Source: Actinophytocola xanthii
GTDB lineage: Bacteria; Actinomycetota; Actinomycetes; Mycobacteriales; Pseudonocardiaceae
DNA: 64,000 nucleotides
Assembly: GCF_001921205.1 (NCBI RefSeq)
Contig: NZ_MSIE01000013.1
Coordinates: 97,805 to 161,804 of the forward strand
Direction of reading: 5' to 3'
Shown piece after piece: positions 22,670-29,912 of this stretch. Within the stretch, counting starts at the first letter, position 1. The number at the start of each line of letters is the position of its first letter. Below the pieces are notes generated by a model, which saw only the letters and a program-made list of their open reading frames with translations, did no database searches and had not been told where the DNA came from. Both the position numbers and the translations under genes were made by a program.

Positions 22670-22830
22670 GGCACGTCCGCACAGCCCTCGATCGCGGTCT
22701 TCGCGCCCAGCCCGCCGCTGGCGGCGTTGTCGGACAGGCCGAGTACAACCCGGTACGAGGCCCGCCCTCCGCCTTGCCAGCGACGACCTGGATCACGAAG
22801 CCCATCGACCGGGACTGCGCGGACGCGCCC
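22669..22830 (+). mobile_element. MITE-like element, copy 2
   Basis: This 162-bp copy is the reverse complement of copy 1 at 14207-14369, about 96% identical. Its 19-bp ends match at 16 positions and are flanked by CTAG on both sides. The left CTAG supplies the TAG stop of the RHH-ClpN gene (22667-22669) and the right CTAG supplies the TAG stop of the convergent gene (22830-22832, minus strand), so the element exactly fills the gap between two convergent genes. No transposase is encoded. Confidence 0.88.
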
Positions 22831-23333
22831 TAGTCGTCCTCGACCTCGGCCTGGGGGCGTCCACCCGCGCAGCGTAGGCGGACCTCGATCTCCCGCTCCC
22901 CGGACCGGAACTTCACCGAGGGGTGGTCGTCGACCCGGCCGGTGTCATCGGAGTCCACCCGGAAGCCGAGCACCGGCGTCGCCTGGAGCACCTGCACGCC
23001 GCCGGGGGCGCAGCGGGAGATGACCGTGCCGCCCGGTGTCGTGGTCGTCGTGCTCCTCGCGGACTCCCGCTGTTTCGGCGGGGAGGTCCGGCCGGGCGAG
23101 GCAGGGGGTCGGCTGGCCGAGGTCGTCGGCGGCGGCGATGTCGGCGGTGGCGTCGTGGTGTCGGCGCGGCGGCTGGCCAGCTGGGCGTCCACCTCGGACT
23201 CGCTGAGCGGGGTGCTGCCGCTGCCGAGGAGGTCGGTTCCGATGGCGCCGACGGCGGTCAGGCCCACGGCCGTGGCCGCCGCCGCGGCCACGAGCCACAG
23301 CAGCACACCGGTCGTGATCCGTCCTCCTCGCAC
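22830..23333 (-). CDS. Membrane-anchored protein with Pro/Thr-rich linker
   Basis: The 167-residue product has an N-terminal membrane segment (GVLLWLVAAAAATAVGLTAVGAI, about residues 9-31), a long Pro/Thr/Ser linker (about 57-100), and a C-terminal globular part with two Cys (ISRCAPGGVQVL and LRCAGG) that could form a disulfide outside the cell. No family was recognised. It is divergent from a two-component system that ends in a PepSY-protein gene, which suggests an envelope-stress or sensing role, but this is inference. Its stop codon lies in the CTAG edge of the MITE-like element. Confidence 0.72.
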   Translation of the reverse strand: MRGGRITTGVLLWLVAAAAATAVGLTAVGAIGTDLLGSGSTPLSESEVDAQLASRRADTTTPPPTSPPPTTSASRPPASPGRTSPPKQRESARSTTTTTPGGTVISRCAPGGVQVLQATPVLGFRVDSDDTGRVDDHPSVKFRSGEREIEVRLRCAGGRPQAEVEDD

Positions 23334-23423
23334 GCCTCGAGTATGCCGGCGCCGATGGTTAAGAGGGTCCTAACGCCGGCCTATCGGCCCGCTGTCGCGG
23401 CTGTGGCCGGGAGGCACCGGCAC

Positions 23424-23429
23424 TAGTGT
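23424..23429 (+). promoter_or_regulatory. Likely leaderless -10 box (TAGTGT) of the response regulator
   Basis: TAGTGT ends 8 bases before the ATG at 23438, with no Shine-Dalgarno sequence between. Confidence 0.4.
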
Positions 23430-23437
23430 TCGACCAC

Positions 23438-24121
23438 ATGGCCCAGGTACTCGTCGTCGAGGACGACGCGACCATCCGCTCCTCGATCATCCGCGGGCTC
23501 ACCGAGCGCGGGCACGCCGTGGTCTCCGCGCCGACCGCGATGGCCGGGCTGGAACAGGCGGTGAGCACGCGACCGGACGTCGTCGTGCTCGACCTCGGGC
23601 TGCCCGATCTCGACGGCACGGCCATGCTGCGCATGCTCCGCGGGGTCTCCGACGTGCCGGTTGTGGTGGCGACCGCGCGGGACGACGAGAACGAGATCGT
23701 CACCGTGCTCGACGCCGGCGCCGACGACTACGTGGTCAAGCCGTTCGGGGTGGCCCAGCTCGACGCGAGGATCCGGGCGGTGCTGCGCCGCGGCACCGAG
23801 GAGCCCGCCGACCGGACGGTCGGCGTGGGAGAGCTGCGGGTGGACCCCCGCTCCCGCCGGGCCTGGCTCGGCGAGCGTGCCCTGGAGCTCACCCCGCGCG
23901 AGTTCGACCTGCTGTACTACCTCGCCGCGCGCGCCGGCGAGGTGGTCAGCAAGCGGGAGCTGCTGACCGAGGTGTGGCAGCTGCCCTACGGCGGCGCGGA
24001 CAAGACGGTCGACGTCCACCTGTCGTGGCTGCGCCGCAAGCTCGGTGAGACCGCGCAACAGGCCCGGTACCTGCACGCGGTGCGTGGCGTCGGCGTCCGG
24101 CTCGCCGCGCCGGGGGAGTGA
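23438..24121 (+). CDS. OmpR/PhoB-family response regulator
   Basis: The 227-residue protein has a receiver domain (about 1-120) with acidic pair Glu-Asp-Asp in VLVVEDDATIR, phospho-acceptor Asp52 in VVVLDLGLPDLDG, the Thr in VVATARDD and Lys in VKPFG. A winged-helix DNA-binding domain follows (about 130-225, TPREFDLLYYLAARAGEVVSKRELL). An in-frame GTG at 23426 would add four residues; the ATG at 23438 starts at the conserved strand. The sensor kinase gene begins 7 bases downstream, and a PepSY-domain gene follows that, a common arrangement for envelope-responsive systems. Confidence 0.95.
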   Translation: MAQVLVVEDDATIRSSIIRGLTERGHAVVSAPTAMAGLEQAVSTRPDVVVLDLGLPDLDGTAMLRMLRGVSDVPVVVATARDDENEIVTVLDAGADDYVVKPFGVAQLDARIRAVLRRGTEEPADRTVGVGELRVDPRSRRAWLGERALELTPREFDLLYYLAARAGEVVSKRELLTEVWQLPYGGADKTVDVHLSWLRRKLGETAQQARYLHAVRGVGVRLAAPGE

Positions 24122-24127
24122 GCGCCG

Positions 24128-25390
24128 GTGCGCCGCCGGGTGCTGCTGCTCGTCGCGGCCACCACGACCCTCGTGCTCGTCGCGTTCCTCGCCCCGCTCG
24201 CGTTGCTGGTGCGCAACGTCGCCGTCGACCGTGCGGTGCAGGGCGCGACGGTCGAGGCGCAGGCGCTCACCTCGCTGGTGGCGACGACCGACCGGCAGAC
24301 CCTCGAGCTGGCCGTCGACCAGGTCAACGCGACCTCCGACTACGAGGTGACCGTCTTCCTCGACGGCATCCAGCTCGGCTTTCCCGCCGAGCGGTCGCCG
24401 CTGGTCGCGTTGGCGGAGGGGGGCACCAGCGAGTCCGCCGAGGTGCCGGGCGGACGGGAGATCGTGTTCGCCGTCGACCGGCCGAGCGCCCCGGCGGTGA
24501 TCCGCTCCTTCGTGCCCGACGCGGAGCTGTCCGCCGGCGTGCCGCGCGCGTGGTTGCTGCTCGGCGGGCTCGGCGTGGGGCTGCTGCTGGTCAGCCTGGT
24601 GGTGGCGGACCGGCTCGCCCGCACCTTCGTGCGGTCCACCGTGGACCTCGCGGCGGTCTCGCACCGGCTGGGCCGCGGCGAGCTGGAGGCCAGGGCCGAC
24701 CTGTCCGCGCCCGGTGAGCTCGGTGTGGTCGCCGCCGCGTTGAACGGCCTCGCCAGCCGGATCGCCGAGGCGCTGCGTGAGGAGCGCGAGACGATCGCGG
24801 ACCTGTCGCACCGGGTGCGGACGCCGCTGACGACGTTGCGGATGGAGGCCGAGTCACTGCCCGAACCGGACGCGGAGCGGATCGTCGCGGGCGTGGAGGC
24901 GGTGAACCGGGCGGTGACCGAGGTGATCCAGCAGGCCCGGCGCCGGGCCGGCGCGGAGCAGGCGGTGACCGACGCGGCGGCCGTGGTGCGCGCCCGGGTC
25001 GAGTTCTGGTCGGTCCTCGCCGAGGACACCGACCGGGAGCTGACCGTCCACATCCAACCCGGTCCGCTGCCGGTCGCCCTCGGCAGCGCGGACCTCGAGG
25101 CCTGTGTGGACGCGCTGCTGGGCAACGTGTTCGCGCACACCCCGCACGGAACCGCGTTCGCCGTGCGGCTGGCGGCGGTGCCCGGCGGCGTGGAGCTCGT
25201 GGTCGCCGACGCCGGTCCCGGCCTCCCAGCCGGCCCGGTGCTCGAACGCGGCGTCAGCGGGTCGGGCTCCAGCGGACTGGGCCTGGACATCGTGCGCCGG
25301 GCGGCCGAGCGCACCGGCGGGTCGGTGCGCCTGGGACCCGGGCCCGGCGGAGGGCTGGCCGTGGTCGTGACGTTCTTAGCGGCGCCTTAA
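24128..25390 (+). CDS. Sensor histidine kinase
   Basis: The 420-residue protein has two membrane segments (about 5-30 and 140-163) flanking an extracytoplasmic sensor region, then a HAMP linker, a dimerisation domain with His228 in DLSHRVRTPLTTL, and an ATP-binding domain with the N box (DALLGNVFAHTPHGT), G1 box (VADAGPGLP) and G2 box (GSSGLGLDIV). It would phosphorylate the response regulator encoded 7 bases upstream. The ligand is not evident from the sensor region. The GTG at 24128 is the only sensible start. Confidence 0.95.
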   Translation: MRRRVLLLVAATTTLVLVAFLAPLALLVRNVAVDRAVQGATVEAQALTSLVATTDRQTLELAVDQVNATSDYEVTVFLDGIQLGFPAERSPLVALAEGGTSESAEVPGGREIVFAVDRPSAPAVIRSFVPDAELSAGVPRAWLLLGGLGVGLLLVSLVVADRLARTFVRSTVDLAAVSHRLGRGELEARADLSAPGELGVVAAALNGLASRIAEALREERETIADLSHRVRTPLTTLRMEAESLPEPDAERIVAGVEAVNRAVTEVIQQARRRAGAEQAVTDAAAVVRARVEFWSVLAEDTDRELTVHIQPGPLPVALGSADLEACVDALLGNVFAHTPHGTAFAVRLAAVPGGVELVVADAGPGLPAGPVLERGVSGSGSSGLGLDIVRRAAERTGGSVRLGPGPGGGLAVVVTFLAAP

Positions 25391-25465
25391 CCGTCGGCCA
25401 GCGCGCCGCTAGGGCGCGGAGCGAGAACGTGGTGGGGACGGATTTCCACGAGGAAGGGAACCACC

Positions 25466-26086
25466 ATGAACCGCACGACACTCGCCGTCGCGGCGGCCGC
25501 CGGCGCTCTCGTCGTCTCCGGCGGCGCGGCCGTCGCCCCCGCTACCAACGACGGCACGCCCCCCACGGTCAGGGTCCAGCCCGCCGGCTCGACCACCTCC
25601 GACTCCCCGACGTTCACGACCTCGCCGACGACCTCCGGGTCGAGCGCGGAGTCGACCTCCGGGTCCACCTCGGACAGCCCCACCCCGACCACGTCGGCGC
25701 CGGACGGCACGCGGCTCGGTGCCCAGGACGCGGCACGACTGGTGGTCGAACGACTCGGCGGCGGTCAGGTGCGGAAGGTGGAGCGCGAGGTCGAGCACGG
25801 GCGCATCGAGTGGAAGGTCGAGGTCACCAAGGACGGCGTCACCTACGACATCCGGGTGGACGCCGAGACCGGGGACTTCACCAGGGTCGACACCGACGGC
25901 GACCGCGGCGGCGACGATGACCGTGGCCGGGGCGGCGATGACCGTGGCCGGGGCGGCGGCGACGACCGCGGGCGCGGGGGTGACGACGACCGTGGCCGTG
26001 GGGGTGACGACGACCGTGGCCGTGGGGGCGACGACGGCGGGAACTCCGGCCGTGGCGGCGGTGACGACAAGGGCGGCGACCGTTGA
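25466..26086 (+). CDS. Secreted PepSY-domain protein with Asp/Gly/Arg-rich repeat tail
   Basis: The 206-residue product has a signal peptide (TTLAVAAAAGALVVSGGAAVA), a Thr/Ser/Pro linker (about 35-85), one PepSY unit (about 88-145; GAQDAARLVVERLGGGQVRKVE and YDIRVDAETGDFTRVD), and a low-complexity tail of DDRGRGG repeats. GAGGAAGGG precedes the ATG at 25466. PepSY proteins next to OmpR-type two-component systems are common and may modulate the kinase or bind metals or peptides at the envelope. The acidic, basic and glycine-rich tail could bind ions or cell-wall polymers. Confidence 0.88.
   Translation: MNRTTLAVAAAAGALVVSGGAAVAPATNDGTPPTVRVQPAGSTTSDSPTFTTSPTTSGSSAESTSGSTSDSPTPTTSAPDGTRLGAQDAARLVVERLGGGQVRKVEREVEHGRIEWKVEVTKDGVTYDIRVDAETGDFTRVDTDGDRGGDDDRGRGGDDRGRGGGDDRGRGGDDDRGRGGDDDRGRGGDDGGNSGRGGGDDKGGDR
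25911..26045 (+). repeat. Tandem repeats coding for DDRGRGG
   Basis: Imperfect 18-24-bp units of the form GAYGACCGTGGCCGKGGSGGY are repeated about five or six times in the C-terminal coding part of the PepSY gene. The array is a likely site of copy-number change. Confidence 0.75.
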
Positions 26087-26100
26087 TCGTTCGCCGGCGT

Positions 26101-26106
26101 TAATCT
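26101..26106 (+). promoter_or_regulatory. Likely leaderless -10 box (TAATCT) of the GNAT gene
   Basis: TAATCT ends 8 bases before the GTG at 26115, and no Shine-Dalgarno sequence is present. Confidence 0.4.
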
Positions 26107-26114
26107 CGCTGTTT

Positions 26115-26672
26115 GTGCATCGAGGCATCACGGTCCGTCGCACGGACGCGATCCACCTCGCCCGCCACGCCACGCAGCTCGAAGCCCTGTACCGGCGCTG
26201 CTTCGCCGAGCCGCCCTGGCGGGAGACGGCCGAGCGGCTCGCCGGGTTCCGGGGACGCCTCACCGCGCACCTCGGGCGGGCCGGCTTCGTCGGCCTGGTG
26301 GCCGTCGAGGAGGCCGGCGGCGAACGGGTCAGCCTGGTCGGCGCGGTCTACGGCTGGCCGGCCGGCCCGGAGCTGGCCTCCGGCACCACCTTCGACGACG
26401 CGCTGGCCGCCGCGGTGCCGTCCGCGGTGGCCGGCCGGCTCGTCGCCCCGGCGCTGATCGTCGCCGAGCTCATGGTCCGGCCGGACCGCCAGCGCCGGGG
26501 CATCGGGCGCGCGCTGCTGGCCCGGTTCACCGCCGGCTGGCCCTCGGCCTGGCTGTGCACCCACCCCGACGCCCCGGCCGCCGGGATGTACCGCCGGGAC
26601 GGCTGGCGCGAGGAAGCCGCGTTCGTCGTCGAGGGGTGCCCGATGGTCCTGTTCACCTGGCGGGCCCGGTGA
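26115..26672 (+). CDS. GNAT-family N-acetyltransferase
   Basis: The 185-residue protein shows the GNAT core: a first helix with RRCFAEPPWRE, the strand VAELMVRPDRQRRGIGRALLARF holding the acetyl-CoA pyrophosphate loop (RQRRGIG, about residues 120-126), and the C-terminal MYRRDGWREE turn. The acceptor is unknown. The GTG at 26115 was chosen over alternatives because it fits the leaderless spacing and the start of the fold. Its 3' end overlaps the convergent AhpD-like gene by 20 bases. Confidence 0.88.
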   Translation: MHRGITVRRTDAIHLARHATQLEALYRRCFAEPPWRETAERLAGFRGRLTAHLGRAGFVGLVAVEEAGGERVSLVGAVYGWPAGPELASGTTFDDALAAAVPSAVAGRLVAPALIVAELMVRPDRQRRGIGRALLARFTAGWPSAWLCTHPDAPAAGMYRRDGWREEAAFVVEGCPMVLFTWRAR

Positions 26673-27228
26673 GGGGAGGGGCACCGTGCCAGGCGAACGG
26701 GGCGAGCTGCTCGTCCAGCGGGGCCGCGGTCAGCCTGTTGGCCAGTGTGGACAGTGTGTAGGTGCCGATGCCGAGCACGACCTCCAGTGCCTGGCGGTGG
26801 GTGAAGCCGTTGGCCAGGAAGGCCTCCAACCGCTCGGCGTCCACGTCACCCGCGTGCTCGAGCACGTCGAGGGTGAACCGTCGCAGGGCCTCGAGCCGGG
26901 ACTCGGGCAGCGCGGTGCCGGCACGCAGGGCGGCCACGAGGGCGGTGTCGGCGTCGAGCGCGGTCAGCTTCGCGGTGTGCATGGCCACGCAGACGTGGCA
27001 GCCGTTGCGGGTGGCGATCGTCATGATCAGCGTCTCGCGGGCCAGGGGGTCCAGCGTGGTGGCATCGAACAGGTCGCGCAGGCGCAGGAAGCCGTCGAGC
27101 AGCTCCGGTGCGGCGGCCATCCTGGCCACCGGCGCCGGCAGGTAACCCAGACGGCGGGCGGTGGCGGCCATGGCGCGGCGGGCGGCGGGAGGGGCGGTCT
27201 CGGGCGTGTGGTCCACGAACACGGGCAC
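26653..27228 (-). CDS. Carboxymuconolactone decarboxylase/AhpD-family protein
   Basis: The 191-residue protein has the AhpD-like helical fold and the active-site motif NGCHVCVAMHTAKL (about residues 75-88), with the CxxC and His that give peroxidase-type or disulfide-reductase activity in AhpD. It likely acts in oxidative-stress defence. The divergent MarR gene and the perfect palindrome between them suggest redox- or phenolic-controlled expression. It ends inside the convergent GNAT gene. Confidence 0.9.
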   Translation of the reverse strand: MPVFVDHTPETAPPAARRAMAATARRLGYLPAPVARMAAAPELLDGFLRLRDLFDATTLDPLARETLIMTIATRNGCHVCVAMHTAKLTALDADTALVAALRAGTALPESRLEALRRFTLDVLEHAGDVDAERLEAFLANGFTHRQALEVVLGIGTYTLSTLANRLTAAPLDEQLAPFAWHGAPPLTGPAR

Positions 27229-27240
27229 TCCAGTAAGTTA

Positions 27241-27255
27241 GTCAACGTGGTTGAC
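27241..27255. promoter_or_regulatory. MarR operator GTCAAC-GTG-GTTGAC
   Basis: A perfect 6-3-6 inverted repeat lies between the divergent AhpD-like and MarR genes, with a third half-site, GGTTGAC, at 27270-27276 inside the start of the MarR gene. This is the usual setting of a MarR autoregulatory operator. Confidence 0.75.
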
Positions 27256-27258
27256 GGA

Positions 27259-27738
27259 ATGGTAAACCAGGTTGACGACAATGCGCCAGGGTACGAGCTG
27301 CCCCTGCTCCTGTTCGCCGGTTTCCGCGCGCTCATCGACGGGCTGCACGCCGAGCTCGCCCGGCAGGGGCACACCGAGGCGCGGCCGGTGCACGGGTTCG
27401 CGTTGCAGGCCGTCGGCCCGGACGGGGCGACCGCGACGGAGGTCGCGCGTCGCCTGGGGGTGTCGAAGCAGGCGGCCGGGAAGACCGTGGACCGCCTCGA
27501 GCGGCTGGGGTACGTCGAGCGCGTCGAGGACCGCGGGGACGCCCGCCGCAAGCTCGTCCGGCTGACACCCCGCGGGATCGACCTGCTCGCCCGCTCGGCG
27601 GCGATCTTCGACGAGCTGCGCGGGGAGTGGGTGCGTGTGCTGGGCGCCGGGCGGGTCCGCGACCTCGAGCAGGCTCTGCGCCGGGTCGTCCCGCCCGCGG
27701 CGATGCGGCTGGACGCGGCGGGCTGGTTCGGTGCGTGA
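27259..27738 (+). CDS. MarR-family transcriptional regulator
   Basis: The 159-residue protein has the MarR winged-helix core (ATATEVARRLGVSKQAAGKTVDRLERLGYVERVEDRGDARRKLV, about residues 61-104) and long flanking dimerisation helices. It represses or derepresses the divergent AhpD-like gene, most probably through the palindrome at 27241-27255. An in-frame GTG at 27247 lies inside that palindrome; ATG 27259 is preferred but either is possible. No ligand-sensing Cys is obvious in the dimer region, so a small-molecule ligand is more likely than thiol oxidation. Confidence 0.9.
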   Translation: MVNQVDDNAPGYELPLLLFAGFRALIDGLHAELARQGHTEARPVHGFALQAVGPDGATATEVARRLGVSKQAAGKTVDRLERLGYVERVEDRGDARRKLVRLTPRGIDLLARSAAIFDELRGEWVRVLGAGRVRDLEQALRRVVPPAAMRLDAAGWFGA

Positions 27739-27792
27739 GGTGATGCCGGTGCGGCCCGCCGAAAGTTACGATGTGATCACGCGACGGCGGGG

Positions 27793-28353
27793 GTGCTCGC
27801 CGTGACGGCCGTCCCCGAGCGGATCCGGTGGGCGGTCGAGGTCGTCGATCCGCGGCCGGGGGACCGCGTGCTGGAAGTCGGCTGCGGCCCCGGGGTGGCG
27901 GCCGGTCTGGTGTGCCGGCGGTTGGTGACGGGCCGGCTGCTCGCGGTCGACCGGTCCGCCATCGCGATCGCCCGGACCGGCGCGCGGAACGCCGAGTACG
28001 TGTCGGCCGGCCTGCTCGAGGTTCGTCGCTGCACGGTGGAGGAGCTGCGCGTCTCCGGTATGGACCGCGCGTTCTCGGTCGACGTCAACGTCTTCTGGAC
28101 CGGTCCCGCCGAACGCGCGTTGGCCGCGCTGCACCGCGCGTTGCGTCCTGGCGGCGAGTTGTTCGTGCTCTACGGCGCGGGACCGGGTGACCGCGAGCGG
28201 ATCACCCGGACCGTCGCGGCTGCCCTGGCCGGCCACGGTTTCACCGACGTGTCGGTGCTGTCCTCCGCGGCCGGTACGGGAGTGCGGGCAACCCGTGACC
28301 AGCCCGGGCACGTGTCGAACCCGGGGAACCCCAGGCCCGCCACGACAACCTGA
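27793..28353 (+). CDS. Class I SAM-dependent methyltransferase
   Basis: The 186-residue protein has the SAM-binding motif I GDRVLEVGCGPGVAAGL (about residues 22-38), motif II LLAVDRSAIAIAR, and motif IV-VI blocks AFSVDVNVFW and ALRPGGELFVLY. The C-terminal lid is short. No target is evident. The start may be GTG 27793 or GTG 27802. It follows the MarR gene by 54 bases on the same strand and is convergent with a membrane-protein gene. Confidence 0.85.
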   Translation: MLAVTAVPERIRWAVEVVDPRPGDRVLEVGCGPGVAAGLVCRRLVTGRLLAVDRSAIAIARTGARNAEYVSAGLLEVRRCTVEELRVSGMDRAFSVDVNVFWTGPAERALAALHRALRPGGELFVLYGAGPGDRERITRTVAAALAGHGFTDVSVLSSAAGTGVRATRDQPGHVSNPGNPRPATTT

Positions 28354-28400
28354 TCGGTCCCGCGGCATCGCCAACCCGCGCAACGTCGCCGTCCTGGCCG

Positions 28401-28934
28401 TCACGCGGGCTTGGTCGTCGGCTTGTCCGGTTCCGGAGCGAGCGTGGGCTCGCGCGAGACGACCGTGCCGTGTTCGTCCGCCAGCCACTGGTCGACCACG
28501 GGGTCCGTCACGTCCCCGCCCTGACGAAGATGTTCGGCGATGGCGCCCCTGAGCCGCGCGCTGCCGGCCAAGGTCCCGACCTGCAGCACCGTGGTGGAGA
28601 ACCGAGAGCGTCGCAGCCGCACCGAGCCGGTCTCCTTCTCGACCGCGACGGGCGGCGCCGTGTGCACCACGACCACCCCCCAGCCGATCACCCTCATCGC
28701 GCGCAGCAGCAGCACCACTGGCAACGTCACGAGCAGCAGGGCCAGCTCGACCAGCGCGAGCACGAGCAGGACCAGCGTGAGCGCCAAGGCCGGAATGCCG
28801 ATGAGAAGCACCAACTCGTCGGCCAGCCCGGGATCCATCACCTCGAATGCCCACCTCACCCTGGTCCTCCGCCGCCAGGCTCCGACCTGTCGACGGACCG
28901 TCCATTCGCCGCCCGCGGGATCGGTGATCTTCAC
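28401..28934 (-). CDS. Membrane protein with two hydrophobic segments
   Basis: The 177-residue product has a basic N-terminal region (WTVRRQVGAWRRRTRVRW), then a hydrophobic stretch of about 45 residues (LIGIPALALTLVLLVLALVE and LALLLVTLPVVLLLRAM) that probably forms a hairpin of two membrane helices, and a cytoplasmic C-terminal part ending in a Pro/Lys-rich tail. The GTG at 28934 follows a GAGGGG element. No family recognised. It is divergent from the secreted EEP-family gene. Confidence 0.65.
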   Translation of the reverse strand: MKITDPAGGEWTVRRQVGAWRRRTRVRWAFEVMDPGLADELVLLIGIPALALTLVLLVLALVELALLLVTLPVVLLLRAMRVIGWGVVVVHTAPPVAVEKETGSVRLRRSRFSTTVLQVGTLAGSARLRGAIAEHLRQGGDVTDPVVDQWLADEHGTVVSREPTLAPEPDKPTTKPA

Positions 28935-29089
28935 CCCCTCATCATCTCCGAAGGCCGCCGGGCGGCCCGGCGGCCTGCGGAAAATCCATGGCACTTCCTT
29001 GCCCTGGCGGCGCCGGCTCGACCAGATCTCCGGCGGGCGGCGACGTGCGGGTCTTGCCCCTGTTCGACCCGCTCTGGTTCTGTGGACCA

Positions 29090-29848
29090 ATGCGCCTTCT
29101 CGCCCGGCTCGCGGTCGTGGTCTCGTTGGCCCTGCTCGGTTTCGCGGCCCCGCCGGTCGCGGCGGCCGGGCCCGCCGTCACGGTGTTGCAGCTCAACATC
29201 TGCCACAGCGGAATCGCCGGGTGCTTCACCGGAGACGCGGTGATGGCCAAGGCGGTCTCGGTGATCTCCTCGGTGCGGCCGCAGGTGCTGTCGGTCAACG
29301 AGTCCTGTTCGGGCGACGTGGCGCGGCTGCGTGAGGCGATGGGGCCCGCGCGGGCGGTGTTCGTGGCCGCGCAGCGGCGCGACGGGACGCCGGTCCGCTG
29401 CGTCAACGGCCAGGAGTACGGCAACATCGTGATGGTCGCGGAGTCCCTCGCCGGCACCGCGCCGGCGACCGGCCGGTACGCGGCACAGGACAGCGGCAAC
29501 GAGATGCGCGTATGGGCCTGCCTGCCGGCGGGGGCGCTGAGCGCGTGCACGACGCACCTGTCGGCCAGCAGCGGCTCCACCGCGCTCGCCCAGTGCCGCG
29601 AGCTGCTGGCGCGGGCGGTGACCTACGCGGCGTCCGCGCCGGTACTGGTGGCCGGGGACATGAACCTGCGGTATCAGGGCAGCCCGAACGTCCAGAGCTG
29701 CAACCCGGCCGGCTTCTACCGCAAGGGCGACGGCAGCGTGCAGCACGTGTTCGCCAGCTCGAACCTCGCCTTCGTCAGCGGGCGCACGATCAGCATGTCG
29801 GGGACGACCGACCACCCGGCCTGGCAGGTCACCGTGACCATGCCGTGA
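29090..29848 (+). CDS. Secreted endonuclease/exonuclease/phosphatase-family protein
   Basis: The ATG at 29090 gives a clear signal peptide (RLLARLAVVVSLALLGFAAP, cleavage near VAAAG). The mature part has the EEP fold blocks: VLQLNICHSG at the first metal site, a weak QVLSVNES at the second, CTTHLSAS, AGDMNLRYQGS for the metal-binding DxN pair, and the closing TTDHPAW with the catalytic Asp-His. It may be an extracellular DNase, phosphatase or sphingomyelinase-like enzyme. Cys pairs support an exported location. A longer in-frame start at 28988 would destroy the signal peptide. Total length 252 residues. Confidence 0.85.
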   Translation: MRLLARLAVVVSLALLGFAAPPVAAAGPAVTVLQLNICHSGIAGCFTGDAVMAKAVSVISSVRPQVLSVNESCSGDVARLREAMGPARAVFVAAQRRDGTPVRCVNGQEYGNIVMVAESLAGTAPATGRYAAQDSGNEMRVWACLPAGALSACTTHLSASSGSTALAQCRELLARAVTYAASAPVLVAGDMNLRYQGSPNVQSCNPAGFYRKGDGSVQHVFASSNLAFVSGRTISMSGTTDHPAWQVTVTMP

Positions 29849-29898
29849 CCAGGAGCCCGACCGGGGCGTCGGGCGGTCGGAATTGTCGTGCTCCGATG

Positions 29899-29912
29899 CG
29901 AACATGTGTTCG
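29899..29912 (+). promoter_or_regulatory. LexA (SOS) box CGAACATGTGTTCG overlapping the dinB start
   Basis: CGAAC-ATGT-GTTCG is a perfect match to the actinobacterial/Gram-positive LexA box core, and its last G is the first base of the dinB GTG at 29912. LexA bound here would cover both promoter and start codon. Confidence 0.85.

Noticed and set aside
25405..25420. CTAGGGCGCG, resembling the MITE end
   Set aside because: Only ten bases match and the rest of the terminal repeat is absent, so chance is a sufficient explanation.
28401..29090. Longer version of the minus-strand membrane-protein gene starting at 29090
   Set aside because: The extension reads across the signal-peptide gene's upstream region with Arg/Pro-rich sequence; GTG 28934 gives a sensible N terminus.
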